From: Acidobacteriota bacterium
GTDB taxonomy: Bacteria > Acidobacteriota > Terriglobia > Bryobacterales > Bryobacteraceae
Assembly: GCA_018268835.1 (NCBI GenBank)
Contig: JAFDVU010000064.1
Location: forward strand, 1 to 34,472
Length of the DNA stretch: 34,472 nucleotides
Reading direction: 5' to 3'
The position numbers and the translations under genes were made by a program. The notes below the pieces were generated by a model. That model had not been told where the DNA came from and made no database searches. It saw only the letters and a program-made list of their open reading frames with translations. Positions 7,912 to 15,797 of this stretch are shown in pieces. Positions within the stretch are counted from its first letter, which is position 1. The number at the start of each line of letters is the position of its first letter.

Positions 7912-8948
7912 CGTCCACCTCCCCGGTCGCCGGACGATTCCGGATCCAGGCTCAAACTCCACGACCCCAACACCTCGCGCTGCGCTTCCGCCGAGCGCTT
8001 CAGCAGGGGTTCCACCCCGGCGATCACGGCGATCGCCGCCACATTCGCTCCCGTGCCGCCGGTTCCGTCCACCGTGGCAATCACCACCGCGTCTCCGGGC
8101 TGAAGTTCGTTCACCGTCAGGGCCAGTGATCCCTCCAGGACGTTGCCGGCGGCTGCCGTTTTCCCTCGCTTCTGTCCGGCGAGCTGAGACGCAGCCTCCG
8201 CGCTCAGACGGCGCAGGATCGAGCCGGGCGCGATTTTCACCGCGACCGGCGGATCGCCGGGGGAGGTTCGGACCAGCAGCGCCTGTTCCGCCGCGTTCAC
8301 GGTCTCGATGCGCGCGGTGAAATTGTGGAACGAGCCGGAGACGATCTTTTCCGCCCGGAGGGTTCTGCCATCGGGCGAACGTTCTCCGACGGCCTGCAAT
8401 TGATCGCCATCGCGGATGTCGCGGATGGTTGCGGGCCTGGCATCGCCGAAGCGAGCCGAATCCGACCGGTAGCGGCGCAACTCGGTCGCTCCTCCGGTCT
8501 GGATCACCACCGCCGCGGCACCTTCCCGCGTCGCGGTGGTGATCGCTATCTCGCCGGCCTCCGAATTCACCGAAATCACCTTGCCCGAAATACCGCGCCG
8601 TTTCCAGTCCTCACGCTCGGCCTGCTGTTTCTGCGCGAGGTCGCCCTGGCTAAGCATCAGGATCTGGCCGGCGATGCCCGGTTCGCCCTCCGCGCGAGCC
8701 AGGATGCGGTCTCCGGCGCGCACGTCGCCGAACGCGAGCTTCGTCGCGCGCGACAGGTCCTTCTCGCCCGGCGCGATGCGGAGCACGGGAGTCTCGGGCG
8801 GCACCGCGACCCACTTCTGGCCGCCGCCATCCAACTGAATCAACAACGAAGGTGGAGAGGTCTCCACCTTGGCGACGGTGCCTACGTACCGTTCCGCCGC
8901 TGCGGCTACCGCCGTCACGGCCAATACGAAAATCGCCAGCGTGCGCAT
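7908..8948 (-). CDS. Exported DUF5666-like repeat protein, partner of TonB receptor
   Basis: A 346-residue exported protein. The signal peptide MRTLAIFVLAVTAVAAAA is followed by several similar beta-rich units that read like DUF5666/OB-type modules: GTVAKVETSPPSLLIQLDGG, GKVISVNSEAGEIAITT and ARIETVNAAEQALLVRT. Each is followed by a segment such as DVRAGDRILARAEG, DIRDGDQLQAVGE or ELQPGDAVVIATV. The three repeats are seen directly; the family name is my inference. The start at 8948 has a GGAGA ribosome site about 8 bases upstream. Its stop overlaps the start of the TonB receptor gene by 4 bases, so it probably acts in the same envelope process. It diverges from the sensor kinase gene across the repeat-containing region 8949-9106. 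Confidence 0.8.
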   Translation of the reverse strand: MRTLAIFVLAVTAVAAAAERYVGTVAKVETSPPSLLIQLDGGGQKWVAVPPETPVLRIAPGEKDLSRATKLAFGDVRAGDRILARAEGEPGIAGQILMLSQGDLAQKQQAEREDWKRRGISGKVISVNSEAGEIAITTATREGAAAVVIQTGGATELRRYRSDSARFGDARPATIRDIRDGDQLQAVGERSPDGRTLRAEKIVSGSFHNFTARIETVNAAEQALLVRTSPGDPPVAVKIAPGSILRRLSAEAASQLAGQKRGKTAAAGNVLEGSLALTVNELQPGDAVVIATVDGTGGTGANVAAIAVIAGVEPLLKRSAEAQREVLGSWSLSLDPESSGDRGGGR

Positions 8949-9004
8949 CTTGCGGCTCTCCGGCAGCGGCCCGTTGCCGTGCCTGGATTCACTTCAACAG
9001 GCGC

Positions 9005-9061
9005 ATGTAAAGCATTTGTGTAGACGGCGGTCCCCGAATGTAAAAAGCGGGTTAAGACGGC
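9005..9061. promoter_or_regulatory. Direct repeats with 33-bp period, candidate response-regulator operator
   Basis: Two 24-base units at 9005-9028 and 9038-9061 share ATGTAAA at the left end and AGACGGC at the right end (16 of 24 identical positions). They are offset by exactly 33 bp, about three helical turns. An inverted TTTACA occurs at 9081-9086. The repeats lie between the divergent DUF5666-like and kinase genes. OmpR/CpxR-type regulators bind direct repeats, and CpxR boxes contain GTAAA, so this is a plausible binding site for the regulator at 4136. Confidence 0.5.
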
Positions 9062-9106
9062 CTGATTATCGGCCGAATGATTTACAGTAAGGGTGGGCCG
9101 CGCACG

Positions 9107-10552
9107 ATGAAACTTCGCCCCTCGCTGCTGACCAAAGTCCTGCTGGTGGCGTTCGCCAACCTGCTGTTGCTGGCGGTCGCCTTCTTCGTATTAATCCGGC
9201 TGGAATTCCGCCTGGACTTCGAATCCTTCCTGATGGCGCCGGCGCACGACCGCATCCTGGCTGCCAGCCGCCTGCTGGCCCTGCAACTCGCCGAGTCCGA
9301 TCCCCAGAGGTGGGACGCGCTGATCGCCGGCTACGCTCAGGCCAATCGCGTGGAGTTGCGGATGGTGGACGCGCGCGGCGCGGTGCTGGCCGGAGACCGG
9401 CGGCCGCTGCCGGACGCCGTGAAGGAGCGCTTCCTGGCCTGGCACGAGCCGCTGATCGAACGCCGCGCTCCGCGTCATCGTCACGACGACTACGAACTGG
9501 TGTTCCTGGGAACCACGTCCAGTCCCTCGCGGCAGTGGGTCGCGGTGCCGGCGCCGATCGGTCACTCCAATGACGGCACTCCCCCCTCGCGCACCTGGAT
9601 CGTGCTCGCCTCCTCCGGCGAGGACAGCTTGTTCTATGCCGACGCGCGGCCGTGGTTCGCGATCGGCGCCATCGTAATCCTGGTATCGGTCGCCTGCTGG
9701 TGGCCCTTCGTGCGCGGACTCAACCGCGCCATCTCACGCATGAACGCGGCGACCGCGCAGATCGCGCAGGGCAGGTTCGGCACCGAACTTCCCGCCGACC
9801 GGCGCGACGAACTCGGCGACCTGAGCGCCTCCATTCACCGCATGGCGGCCCACCTGGAGCGCCTGGTAAACGGACAGAAGCGCTTTCTCCGCGATGCCGC
9901 CCATGAGTTGCGCTCGCCGCTCGGGCGAATTCAGGTCGCTCTCGGGCTGCTGGAGCGGACCGCCTCGGCGGCGCAGCGCGGCGTACTCGCCGATCTGCGC
10001 GAGGACGTCGAGAACATGAATGTCCTGGTGGACGACGTGCTCTCCTACTCGCGCGCAACCCGCCAGGCGGTCGAGCCGAAAATCGCGGATATCGAACTGG
10101 CCGGAGTGGTTCGGCGCGTGGTCGAGCGCGAAGGAGCGGCGTCCCCGATCGAAACTTCCGTTCCCGCCACGCTCAGTGTGCGCGCCGATCCGGACCTACT
10201 CTTCCGCGCTCTATCCAACGTGGTACGCAATGCCGTGCGCTACGCCGGCACGGCGGGGCCGATCCGGATCGACGCGAAGGAGGACGGCGACGCGATCACC
10301 ATCTCCGTGCGGGACGAAGGACCGGGCGTGCCCGAATCCGAGCGGGATGCGATCTTCGAGCCGTTCTACCGCCTGGAATCGGCGCGTGAACGGGCTACCG
10401 GCGGCATCGGCCTGGGGCTGGCGATCGTCAAGTCTTGCGTCGAAGCCTGCCAGGGTTCGGTGGCATGCTCCAATCGCAGGCCCACGGGATTCGAAGTCAC
10501 GATGCGCCTGCCGGCCGCGCGGGTTGCTCAGCCGCAACAGCCCGGCGTATAG
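9107..10552 (+). CDS. HAMP-containing sensor histidine kinase, CpxA-like
   Basis: A 481-residue inner-membrane kinase. A first membrane helix lies at about 10-31, a periplasmic sensor region at about 35-180, a second helix at about 183-202, and a HAMP linker follows. The dimerisation/phospho-acceptor box FLRDAAHELRSPLGRIQ places the histidine at residue 266. The ATPase part shows the N box NVVRNAVRYA, the G1 box DEGPGVP, the F box FEPFYR and the G2 box GGIGLGLAIV. The ATG at 9107 follows a GGGTGG sequence. An upstream in-frame ATG at 9077 would only add ten residues. Its cognate regulator is probably the 4136 gene. Its stop codon is immediately adjacent to the stop of the convergent gene at 10553. 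Confidence 0.93.
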   Translation: MKLRPSLLTKVLLVAFANLLLLAVAFFVLIRLEFRLDFESFLMAPAHDRILAASRLLALQLAESDPQRWDALIAGYAQANRVELRMVDARGAVLAGDRRPLPDAVKERFLAWHEPLIERRAPRHRHDDYELVFLGTTSSPSRQWVAVPAPIGHSNDGTPPSRTWIVLASSGEDSLFYADARPWFAIGAIVILVSVACWWPFVRGLNRAISRMNAATAQIAQGRFGTELPADRRDELGDLSASIHRMAAHLERLVNGQKRFLRDAAHELRSPLGRIQVALGLLERTASAAQRGVLADLREDVENMNVLVDDVLSYSRATRQAVEPKIADIELAGVVRRVVEREGAASPIETSVPATLSVRADPDLLFRALSNVVRNAVRYAGTAGPIRIDAKEDGDAITISVRDEGPGVPESERDAIFEPFYRLESARERATGGIGLGLAIVKSCVEACQGSVACSNRRPTGFEVTMRLPAARVAQPQQPGV

Positions 10553-11518
10553 CTACCGCCGTTGCAGGGACTTGCCGTCAGTCGGCGGGGCGGTGGCCGC
10601 GGTGGTCACCGATGTCGTCGGAGTGGTTGTGACGGGCCGCTGGGGCGCCGGTGCGGGAGCCGATGCCGTGGAGGCAGCCAGTTCGCTCTTGCGATACTTG
10701 GGTTCGCTCACGTAGCCTTTCACGTGGTTGCCGTCGATCTCATTCACAACCAGCTCGACCGGCTGCGGGCGGTCGTCCAAGGTCAGCATGACCGGCTCAA
10801 ACAGGTTGACGTGCTTCTTCTCGAGTTGCTGATCGTCCACCACCATAACCAGGTCGTAGTAGCGGTGCTTGACGTTGGTCTTGCGCAGCGAAAGGTTCAG
10901 CGGACCCACGCGTGTCAGCTGCTTCGATTTGTCGAGAGTGAATTCGATGTAGTTGCGTTCGCCCCGCTTCTGTAGCGCCACGATCTCGTCGTGACTGCGG
11001 GCGATGGAGCCGCCCAGGTCGTCGCGCGTGGAATCGAGCTTGCCCTCCAGGTTGTCGCGCGTGGCGTTGAGTTCTCCCTGCAGATCGTCGCGCGTTCGCG
11101 ACACATCCTGGCGGGTCCCGGCGATGGCCTTATCCTGGTCGGCCAGCTTTGCCTGCATTTCACGCCAGCGCGGATCCTCGGGCGGCGGTGTGATCCGCGC
11201 CGGCTCGGGCCGGCGGACGACGGCGTGCACGGGGATGCTGCGCGGCTCCGGCCTCCGTTTCACCTCGGCCTCGCGCGTGTTCGCGGCGGCGGTCTGCGCG
11301 GCCAGCGCATCGAGCCGGTTGGAGACGGTCTGCATCTCGTTTTGCGTCTGCCGCAGGGTGGCGGTGAGGGTCTGGTTCGAAGCCTCCAATTGCTGCGAGC
11401 GGCGATGCTCCTGGTTCCGGCCGTAGAAACCGTATGCCGCCGCACCTAAGAGCGCCACAGCCACCACACTAAACAGCACCTTCTGCGATCTCGCTTGACT
11501 TCCCGGCAGAGCTTCCAT
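10553..11518 (-). CDS. Membrane-anchored coiled-coil protein with hendecad repeats
   Basis: A 321-residue protein I do not recognise. It has one N-terminal membrane helix (about 14-32) with a short cytoplasmic tail. A first coiled-coil follows (about 40-80), then a proline-rich linker (about 87-115). A second coiled-coil contains four 11-residue units at 142-185: TRDDLQGELNA, TRDNLEGKLDS, TRDDLGGSIAR and SHDEIVALQKR. A compact beta-rich domain (about 190-272) comes next, and the tail is Pro/Ala/Thr-rich. Hendecad periodicity points to a right-handed parallel coiled coil that would span part of the periplasm. The ATG at 11518 was chosen for the GGGAGA ribosome site. It ends directly against the kinase stop with no intervening base. 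Confidence 0.8.
   Translation of the reverse strand: MEALPGSQARSQKVLFSVVAVALLGAAAYGFYGRNQEHRRSQQLEASNQTLTATLRQTQNEMQTVSNRLDALAAQTAAANTREAEVKRRPEPRSIPVHAVVRRPEPARITPPPEDPRWREMQAKLADQDKAIAGTRQDVSRTRDDLQGELNATRDNLEGKLDSTRDDLGGSIARSHDEIVALQKRGERNYIEFTLDKSKQLTRVGPLNLSLRKTNVKHRYYDLVMVVDDQQLEKKHVNLFEPVMLTLDDRPQPVELVVNEIDGNHVKGYVSEPKYRKSELAASTASAPAPAPQRPVTTTPTTSVTTAATAPPTDGKSLQRR
10964..11095 (-). repeat. Four in-frame 33-bp coding repeats (hendecads)
   Basis: The coding segment for residues 142-185 of the coiled-coil protein consists of four 33-bp units. The first three start with codons for Thr-Arg-Asp and the fourth with Ser-His-Asp. Similarity is clearest between the first three units, suggesting internal duplication of a 33-bp unit. 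Confidence 0.6.
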
Positions 11519-11741
11519 CGCTTTGTCTCCCTGGCCGCGAAGTGGCAATTCGCGTACCACACCGCAAAAGGCGGCAGCCGCAGGGACTTCGCCGCTGCCC
11601 TGGTCTCCGCACCTGGTCAAAAATTACTGCCGCGGGAAGGGATCGTGTACTTCTTACGGATGCTGCGCCGGGAAAGGGCGGCAACCCAATGGCTTTGGTG
11701 TGGCGAACGATTTGCTGCGCATATCTGGGGGAATTCTGAGG

Positions 11742-12626
11742 ATGATCCAAAAACTGGCCTATATCGCACTAGTGATCTTCGCCGCGGGCTGCAATCGTGT
11801 TCCCAGCGCGCCGCCGCAATCCGCGTCGTCCACCGCTCAAGGACCGGCGGCAACCCAAACCGCCGAGACGCCCCCGCCGGTGCCCCCTCCTGTCGCACAG
11901 GCAGAGCCTAGGGCCCCTCTCTCCGAGACCGCTCCGCGCCGTTCCGCGAAACCGTCCGCGATGAGCGCACCGCGACACCAAAGGAGGAGCCCTGAACCGG
12001 AGCAACAAGCCACGGCGGCAAACAACGCTGCTATGCCCGCCCCCGCGGCCGCAACTCCAACCGCTCCTGTTGAGGAATCGCCCGGCTCGCTCCGCGAGGA
12101 AGCCACCACGGCCCGCCACGTCGTGATTCCCGCCGGGACAAGTGTCCAAGTTCGGCTGGAGCAAACGATCGACACTAAACACAACCATGCCGGCGATACG
12201 TTCCAGGCCACGCTGGATGCGCCGATCCTGGTGAACAACCGGATCGTCGTGCCGAAGGGGACACCGTTCGAAGGCAGGATCGTCGAATCCAAACCGTCGG
12301 GCCGCTTCCGGGGACGGCCGGTCCTCGGGCTCGAACTTGACTCTTTTCGTTTGAACGGCAAGCGTTACCGGATTGATACCGGGTCGATGCAGCGCGCCGG
12401 CAACAACCACAAGAAGCGTAATTTGACGTTGATTGGCGGCGGCTCCGGCGTCGGTGCCGGAATCGGAGCGATCGCGGGTGGAGGTATCGGCGCATTGATC
12501 GGAGCCGGCGCGGGGGCAGCCGAAGGCACCACGACGGCGTTCATCACCGGAAAGAGGAATCTCCGGTTGAGCGTGGAATCGCCACTGGCCTTCTCCCTAC
12601 GCAACCCGGTCAGAATCGGAGGCTAA
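11742..12626 (+). CDS. Lipoprotein with Pro/Ala linker and glycine-zipper segment
   Basis: A 294-residue lipoprotein. The signal MIQKLAYIALVIFAAGC puts the lipidated cysteine at residue 17. A long Pro/Ala/Thr-rich linker (about 20-120) would cross the periplasm. A beta domain follows (about 126-215: VVIPAGTSVQVRLEQTIDT, VPKGTPFEGRIVES) that resembles the IPAGT-type barrel domain seen in TrbI/VirB10-like proteins. Residues 232-260 form a glycine zipper (IGGGSGVGAGIGAIAGGGIG) that could insert into a membrane. The ATG at 11742 has GGGGGA about 9 bases upstream. It ends 22 bases before the inferred bcsB start, so the two are probably co-transcribed. A role in cellulose export is inferred only from this position. 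Confidence 0.8.
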   Translation: MIQKLAYIALVIFAAGCNRVPSAPPQSASSTAQGPAATQTAETPPPVPPPVAQAEPRAPLSETAPRRSAKPSAMSAPRHQRRSPEPEQQATAANNAAMPAPAAATPTAPVEESPGSLREEATTARHVVIPAGTSVQVRLEQTIDTKHNHAGDTFQATLDAPILVNNRIVVPKGTPFEGRIVESKPSGRFRGRPVLGLELDSFRLNGKRYRIDTGSMQRAGNNHKKRNLTLIGGGSGVGAGIGAIAGGGIGALIGAGAGAAEGTTTAFITGKRNLRLSVESPLAFSLRNPVRIGG

Positions 12627-12648
12627 TCCTACGCAGACGGAAGGTTCG

Positions 12649-14685
12649 CTGGAGGCGTGGGGTATCCTCCTAGCTGCCGCACTTGCTTTCGCGTATCCCG
12701 CACACGCACGGCATCACCGCCATACGGTACGCGCACCTGGCGTGGTCCCGGTAGCCGCGGTGCCTGAACCGCAGCCGGCACGGCCCGCCGAGCCGGGCTT
12801 GTACACGATCCGGTTCGACCAGGAACTTGGGCTCGCCGATCTCCGGCTCGAAGGCGTCAAGGCATCGCAGACTGTCGCCTTCAGATGTGAGTCCCGCCAC
12901 ATGCCGGCCACGGGGAGCGTCCTGCGGCTCATCGTCGCGCACTCGTCGGCGCTCGATCCGGATCGCTCCTTCCTGACCGTGTCACTGAATTATGGCGTTC
13001 TGCGGAGCGTTCGCCTCGATGCGAACAACGTCGGCCCTGTCGAGGTGGCGATCCCCCTGCTGCCTTCCCAACTCCGGCCGCGGAACGAATTACTCCTTTC
13101 GGTAGAGCAGCACGCCACCGGCCGGTCCGCGGCCGCCTGGACCACGGTGAGCTCGCGGTCTGACGTGGAGATTCATTTCACCCCCGACACCCAACCCAAC
13201 GATCTCGCGTCCCTGCCAGTCCCGCTGATCGATCCACTCAGCTACCGGCCGCAGGCGTTCGACGTGCTAATCCCCCAGCAGGCATCCACCGCAACCCTTG
13301 AAGCCACCGCGTTGTTGATCGCCAATCTTCTCCGCCGCGTTCCGGCAACCGACGTTTCGATCGATCCGGTTGCCGCGCTGCAGGACGCCGAGCATCCGCT
13401 GCTGATCGTGGGCACCGTGCAGGAGCAGCCCGAGCTGCGTACGACCGCTGCCCGCGATGCCGCGGGGTCCGAAGGAGTTGCTGGATTCATGACCGGATAC
13501 CCGCGACCGATCCTGTTCGTGAGCGGTGGGTCCGCCGCCGCGGTGCTCGCCGCAGCCAGGCAGATTGCTCTCGCGCACCGCCCGCTCTCCGGCGCCTTGA
13601 CTCATATCACCGACGGCACGCCTTACGCGCCTGCCTTGATCCGTACCTGGACCGGATTCCTCCCGCCGGAGAACCACTTCACGCTCGCCGCGATGCAGCC
13701 CCAAGCTCTGGAACTCGGCCCGTCGAACGACTACACCGTCCGCCTGCCGCTCGACGCGACACCGGACACGCGATTCCTGCCTTACGGCGCACAGATTACT
13801 CTCTGGCTGAGACTGGATGCCGCGCTTGCCGGCGGTTCCTACCGGTTGCAGGCCGCGTTCAACGGGAGCCCGCTGGGGGAGAAGCGCCGCGCCGGGTTCT
13901 CGGCGGATCCGGTTCTATCGTGGCGCCTGACCGTTCCGGGAAGCCTGCTTCGCGAGCGCAACGAACTCACCGTCACGATTGGTGACCGATCGTCTGCTTC
14001 TGGAGCGACCCACAGCTACCTATTGCCGAACACGACCTTCTACCTGCCGCACGATTACCGTGCAGACCTTCCCGATCTCGCTCTATTGCGGGAGCACTTC
14101 TACCCGTTCAGCCTGCGACCCGACTTCTCCGACACCCTGATCGTTCTGCCGGACCGTATCACAGCAAGGCATTTCTCCGAACTGCTCTACACCGCCCGCG
14201 CGCTCGGGCGCACCGCCCCAGCAGACACGGTCGCCTTTCGTGTTCTGCGCCGCTCCGAGTGCACGGCTTCCGAACTAGGGCCCGCGAACATCATCGCGCT
14301 GGGCCGTACCGGACTCAACCTGCCGCCCTCTCCCGAAGGTATTCTGATGCGCGAGCTTGTCTCGCCGTGGAATTCGCGGCGGTTCGTTCTGGAAATCGCC
14401 GCGGATCGCGGTGCCGCGGAAACCCTGTTCTCGCAAGGTCGGCTTGAGCGCCTGTCCGGCGATTCCGTGTACGGAACCTCTGGTCGCCTGGAGTGTGGGA
14501 GACTACTCCCCGCCCGGTCCATCGAGGAGGTCGCCTACTTCATCCACCTGGAAGCCTGGATGCGCGCCAACTGGCTCGCGCTGCCGGTGATTCTCACAGT
14601 GGTGAGCGGCGTGCTGCTGGTCGGCGTGCGCATTGCACTGGATCACTACAAGAGCTCGCGGAACGGCGCGACGTACCCTTCGTAA
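12649..14685 (+). CDS. bcsB: Cellulose synthase periplasmic subunit BcsB
   Basis: BcsB-type subunit that guides nascent cellulose through the periplasm and pairs with BcsA. The body shows the alternating jelly-roll and flavodoxin-like segments of BcsB (LRLIVAHSSALDPDRSFLTV, ELLLSVEQHATG, PHDYRADLPDLALLREHFYP). A C-terminal membrane anchor (WLALPVILTVVSGVLLVGV) precedes a basic tail. The first conventional start is a GTG at 12742. However, the frame upstream of it, back to a TGA at 12568-12570, encodes a signal peptide (WGILLAAALAFAYPAHA) with no ATG, GTG or TTG. A CTG at 12649 (preceded by GGAAGG) or an ATC at 12664 (8 bases after GGAGG) would restore it, so I start at 12649. Length is then about 678 residues, near the low end for the family. 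Its 3' end overlaps bcsZ on the other strand by 40 bases. Confidence 0.87.
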   Translation: MEAWGILLAAALAFAYPAHARHHRHTVRAPGVVPVAAVPEPQPARPAEPGLYTIRFDQELGLADLRLEGVKASQTVAFRCESRHMPATGSVLRLIVAHSSALDPDRSFLTVSLNYGVLRSVRLDANNVGPVEVAIPLLPSQLRPRNELLLSVEQHATGRSAAAWTTVSSRSDVEIHFTPDTQPNDLASLPVPLIDPLSYRPQAFDVLIPQQASTATLEATALLIANLLRRVPATDVSIDPVAALQDAEHPLLIVGTVQEQPELRTTAARDAAGSEGVAGFMTGYPRPILFVSGGSAAAVLAAARQIALAHRPLSGALTHITDGTPYAPALIRTWTGFLPPENHFTLAAMQPQALELGPSNDYTVRLPLDATPDTRFLPYGAQITLWLRLDAALAGGSYRLQAAFNGSPLGEKRRAGFSADPVLSWRLTVPGSLLRERNELTVTIGDRSSASGATHSYLLPNTTFYLPHDYRADLPDLALLREHFYPFSLRPDFSDTLIVLPDRITARHFSELLYTARALGRTAPADTVAFRVLRRSECTASELGPANIIALGRTGLNLPPSPEGILMRELVSPWNSRRFVLEIAADRGAAETLFSQGRLERLSGDSVYGTSGRLECGRLLPARSIEEVAYFIHLEAWMRANWLALPVILTVVSGVLLVGVRIALDHYKSSRNGATYPS

Positions 14686-15797
14686 AGGGCGGTCCCGAGC
14701 CACGCCCAGTTCTGTAGATAGTAACTGTCCGGCTCGCTCCAGAATCCGTTCGAGTACGTCGAGACGAGCTTCTTACCCACTTGATCCGCGACTTGGGGCG
14801 CGGTAATGCGTAGCGCCGGCAGGATCCCGCCCAGCATGTCGAAAGATTCGTACTCCGCTCGCTGCCTTCCGTTGGCGGAGATCACCGCGGGCACGCGACC
14901 GTCCCTCGACCATTCCGCCGACAGCCAGGGAAGGCTCTGCCGGAGGTACTGGGCAGCGCGCGGATCCTGATTCACGCGGTAGTCCAGCGCTACGCGCCAG
15001 AATACCCGAAAGGCATCGTACGAAAACGAAGAATCCTTGGAACTCCCGAGCGCTACATCGCCGGTTGTAGTATCCAGGTGGGCCCAGTCCGGCGGAAGAT
15101 GAGTGCCGGTCAGACTGGAGACGGACTCCAACAGGCGATAGGATTCTCCGACCATCTGATTCCACGGATGCGCCCGATCGTACTTTGCGAAGAGGCGGTA
15201 GGCATAGGGCGCGTAATACGACGGGTTGATGCGGCAGCCGTCCGCCCCGCACAGCGAGTCTCCGGCGAGCAGGTAACGCCGGCCGCCAATCGCCACGACG
15301 GCGTGATTCCAGAGGTCGGCTATCGTTGCCTGCGCAGCCCGCAGGTACCGCGGATCGTTCCACGTCTTCCACGCCAGCAGCAAGGCGACGGCGGCATCTT
15401 CGTCCGCGTCCGTCGCGAAGGCCTTATCGAGCACCTTCCAGTTTCCAGCCGCGTCCTTCCCCCATTTCCATGCCCACAGATGGTCGGCACGGACGCCGGA
15501 ATTAAGGTTGTTCAGGCTCCAGTTCCAGGCGCGGTCGAAGGTCGCGCGATCGCGTATCCAGGCGGCGCGCAGCATCGCATATGCCTGGCCCTCCGAAGTC
15601 GAAATGCCGCCGGCGCGGTAATCGATCACGCGGCCATCCTTCTGAATGAAGCGCGTTCGATACGCCTCCCAACTCTGCCGCAGTACGTTGGAGGGCGTAC
15701 CCTGCGATCCGGCGCCGGCACTGCAGGCCAAGAGGCCCAGCGCCGCTCCCGTTAATGCGACCAGAAAGCCGCGATCTATTTGAAAGCTGCCATCCAT
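14646..15797 (-). CDS. bcsZ: GH8 endoglucanase BcsZ, predicted lipoprotein
   Basis: A 383-residue family 8 glycoside hydrolase that trims beta-1,4-glucan during cellulose secretion. The general acid is E69 in ISTSEGQAYAML. The ATDADEDAA motif lies at 128-136, and the probable catalytic base is D261 in SFSYDAFRVFWR. The N-terminus (VALTGAALGLLAC) looks like a lipoprotein signal with C25 as the lipidated residue, unlike the soluble periplasmic enterobacterial enzyme. The start at 15797 overlaps the end of bcsA by 22 bases, indicating tight coupling. The last 40 coding bases overlap the convergent bcsB gene. Confidence 0.92.
   Translation of the reverse strand: MDGSFQIDRGFLVALTGAALGLLACSAGAGSQGTPSNVLRQSWEAYRTRFIQKDGRVIDYRAGGISTSEGQAYAMLRAAWIRDRATFDRAWNWSLNNLNSGVRADHLWAWKWGKDAAGNWKVLDKAFATDADEDAAVALLLAWKTWNDPRYLRAAQATIADLWNHAVVAIGGRRYLLAGDSLCGADGCRINPSYYAPYAYRLFAKYDRAHPWNQMVGESYRLLESVSSLTGTHLPPDWAHLDTTTGDVALGSSKDSSFSYDAFRVFWRVALDYRVNQDPRAAQYLRQSLPWLSAEWSRDGRVPAVISANGRQRAEYESFDMLGGILPALRITAPQVADQVGKKLVSTYSNGFWSEPDSYYLQNWAWLGTALYEGYVAPFRELL

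Noticed and set aside
11519..11741. Possible riboswitch in the 223-base region before the glycine-zipper lipoprotein gene
   Set aside because: I looked for cyclic di-GMP, cyclic di-AMP, cobalamin and TPP core motifs and found none. The region probably only holds divergent promoters that I could not define.
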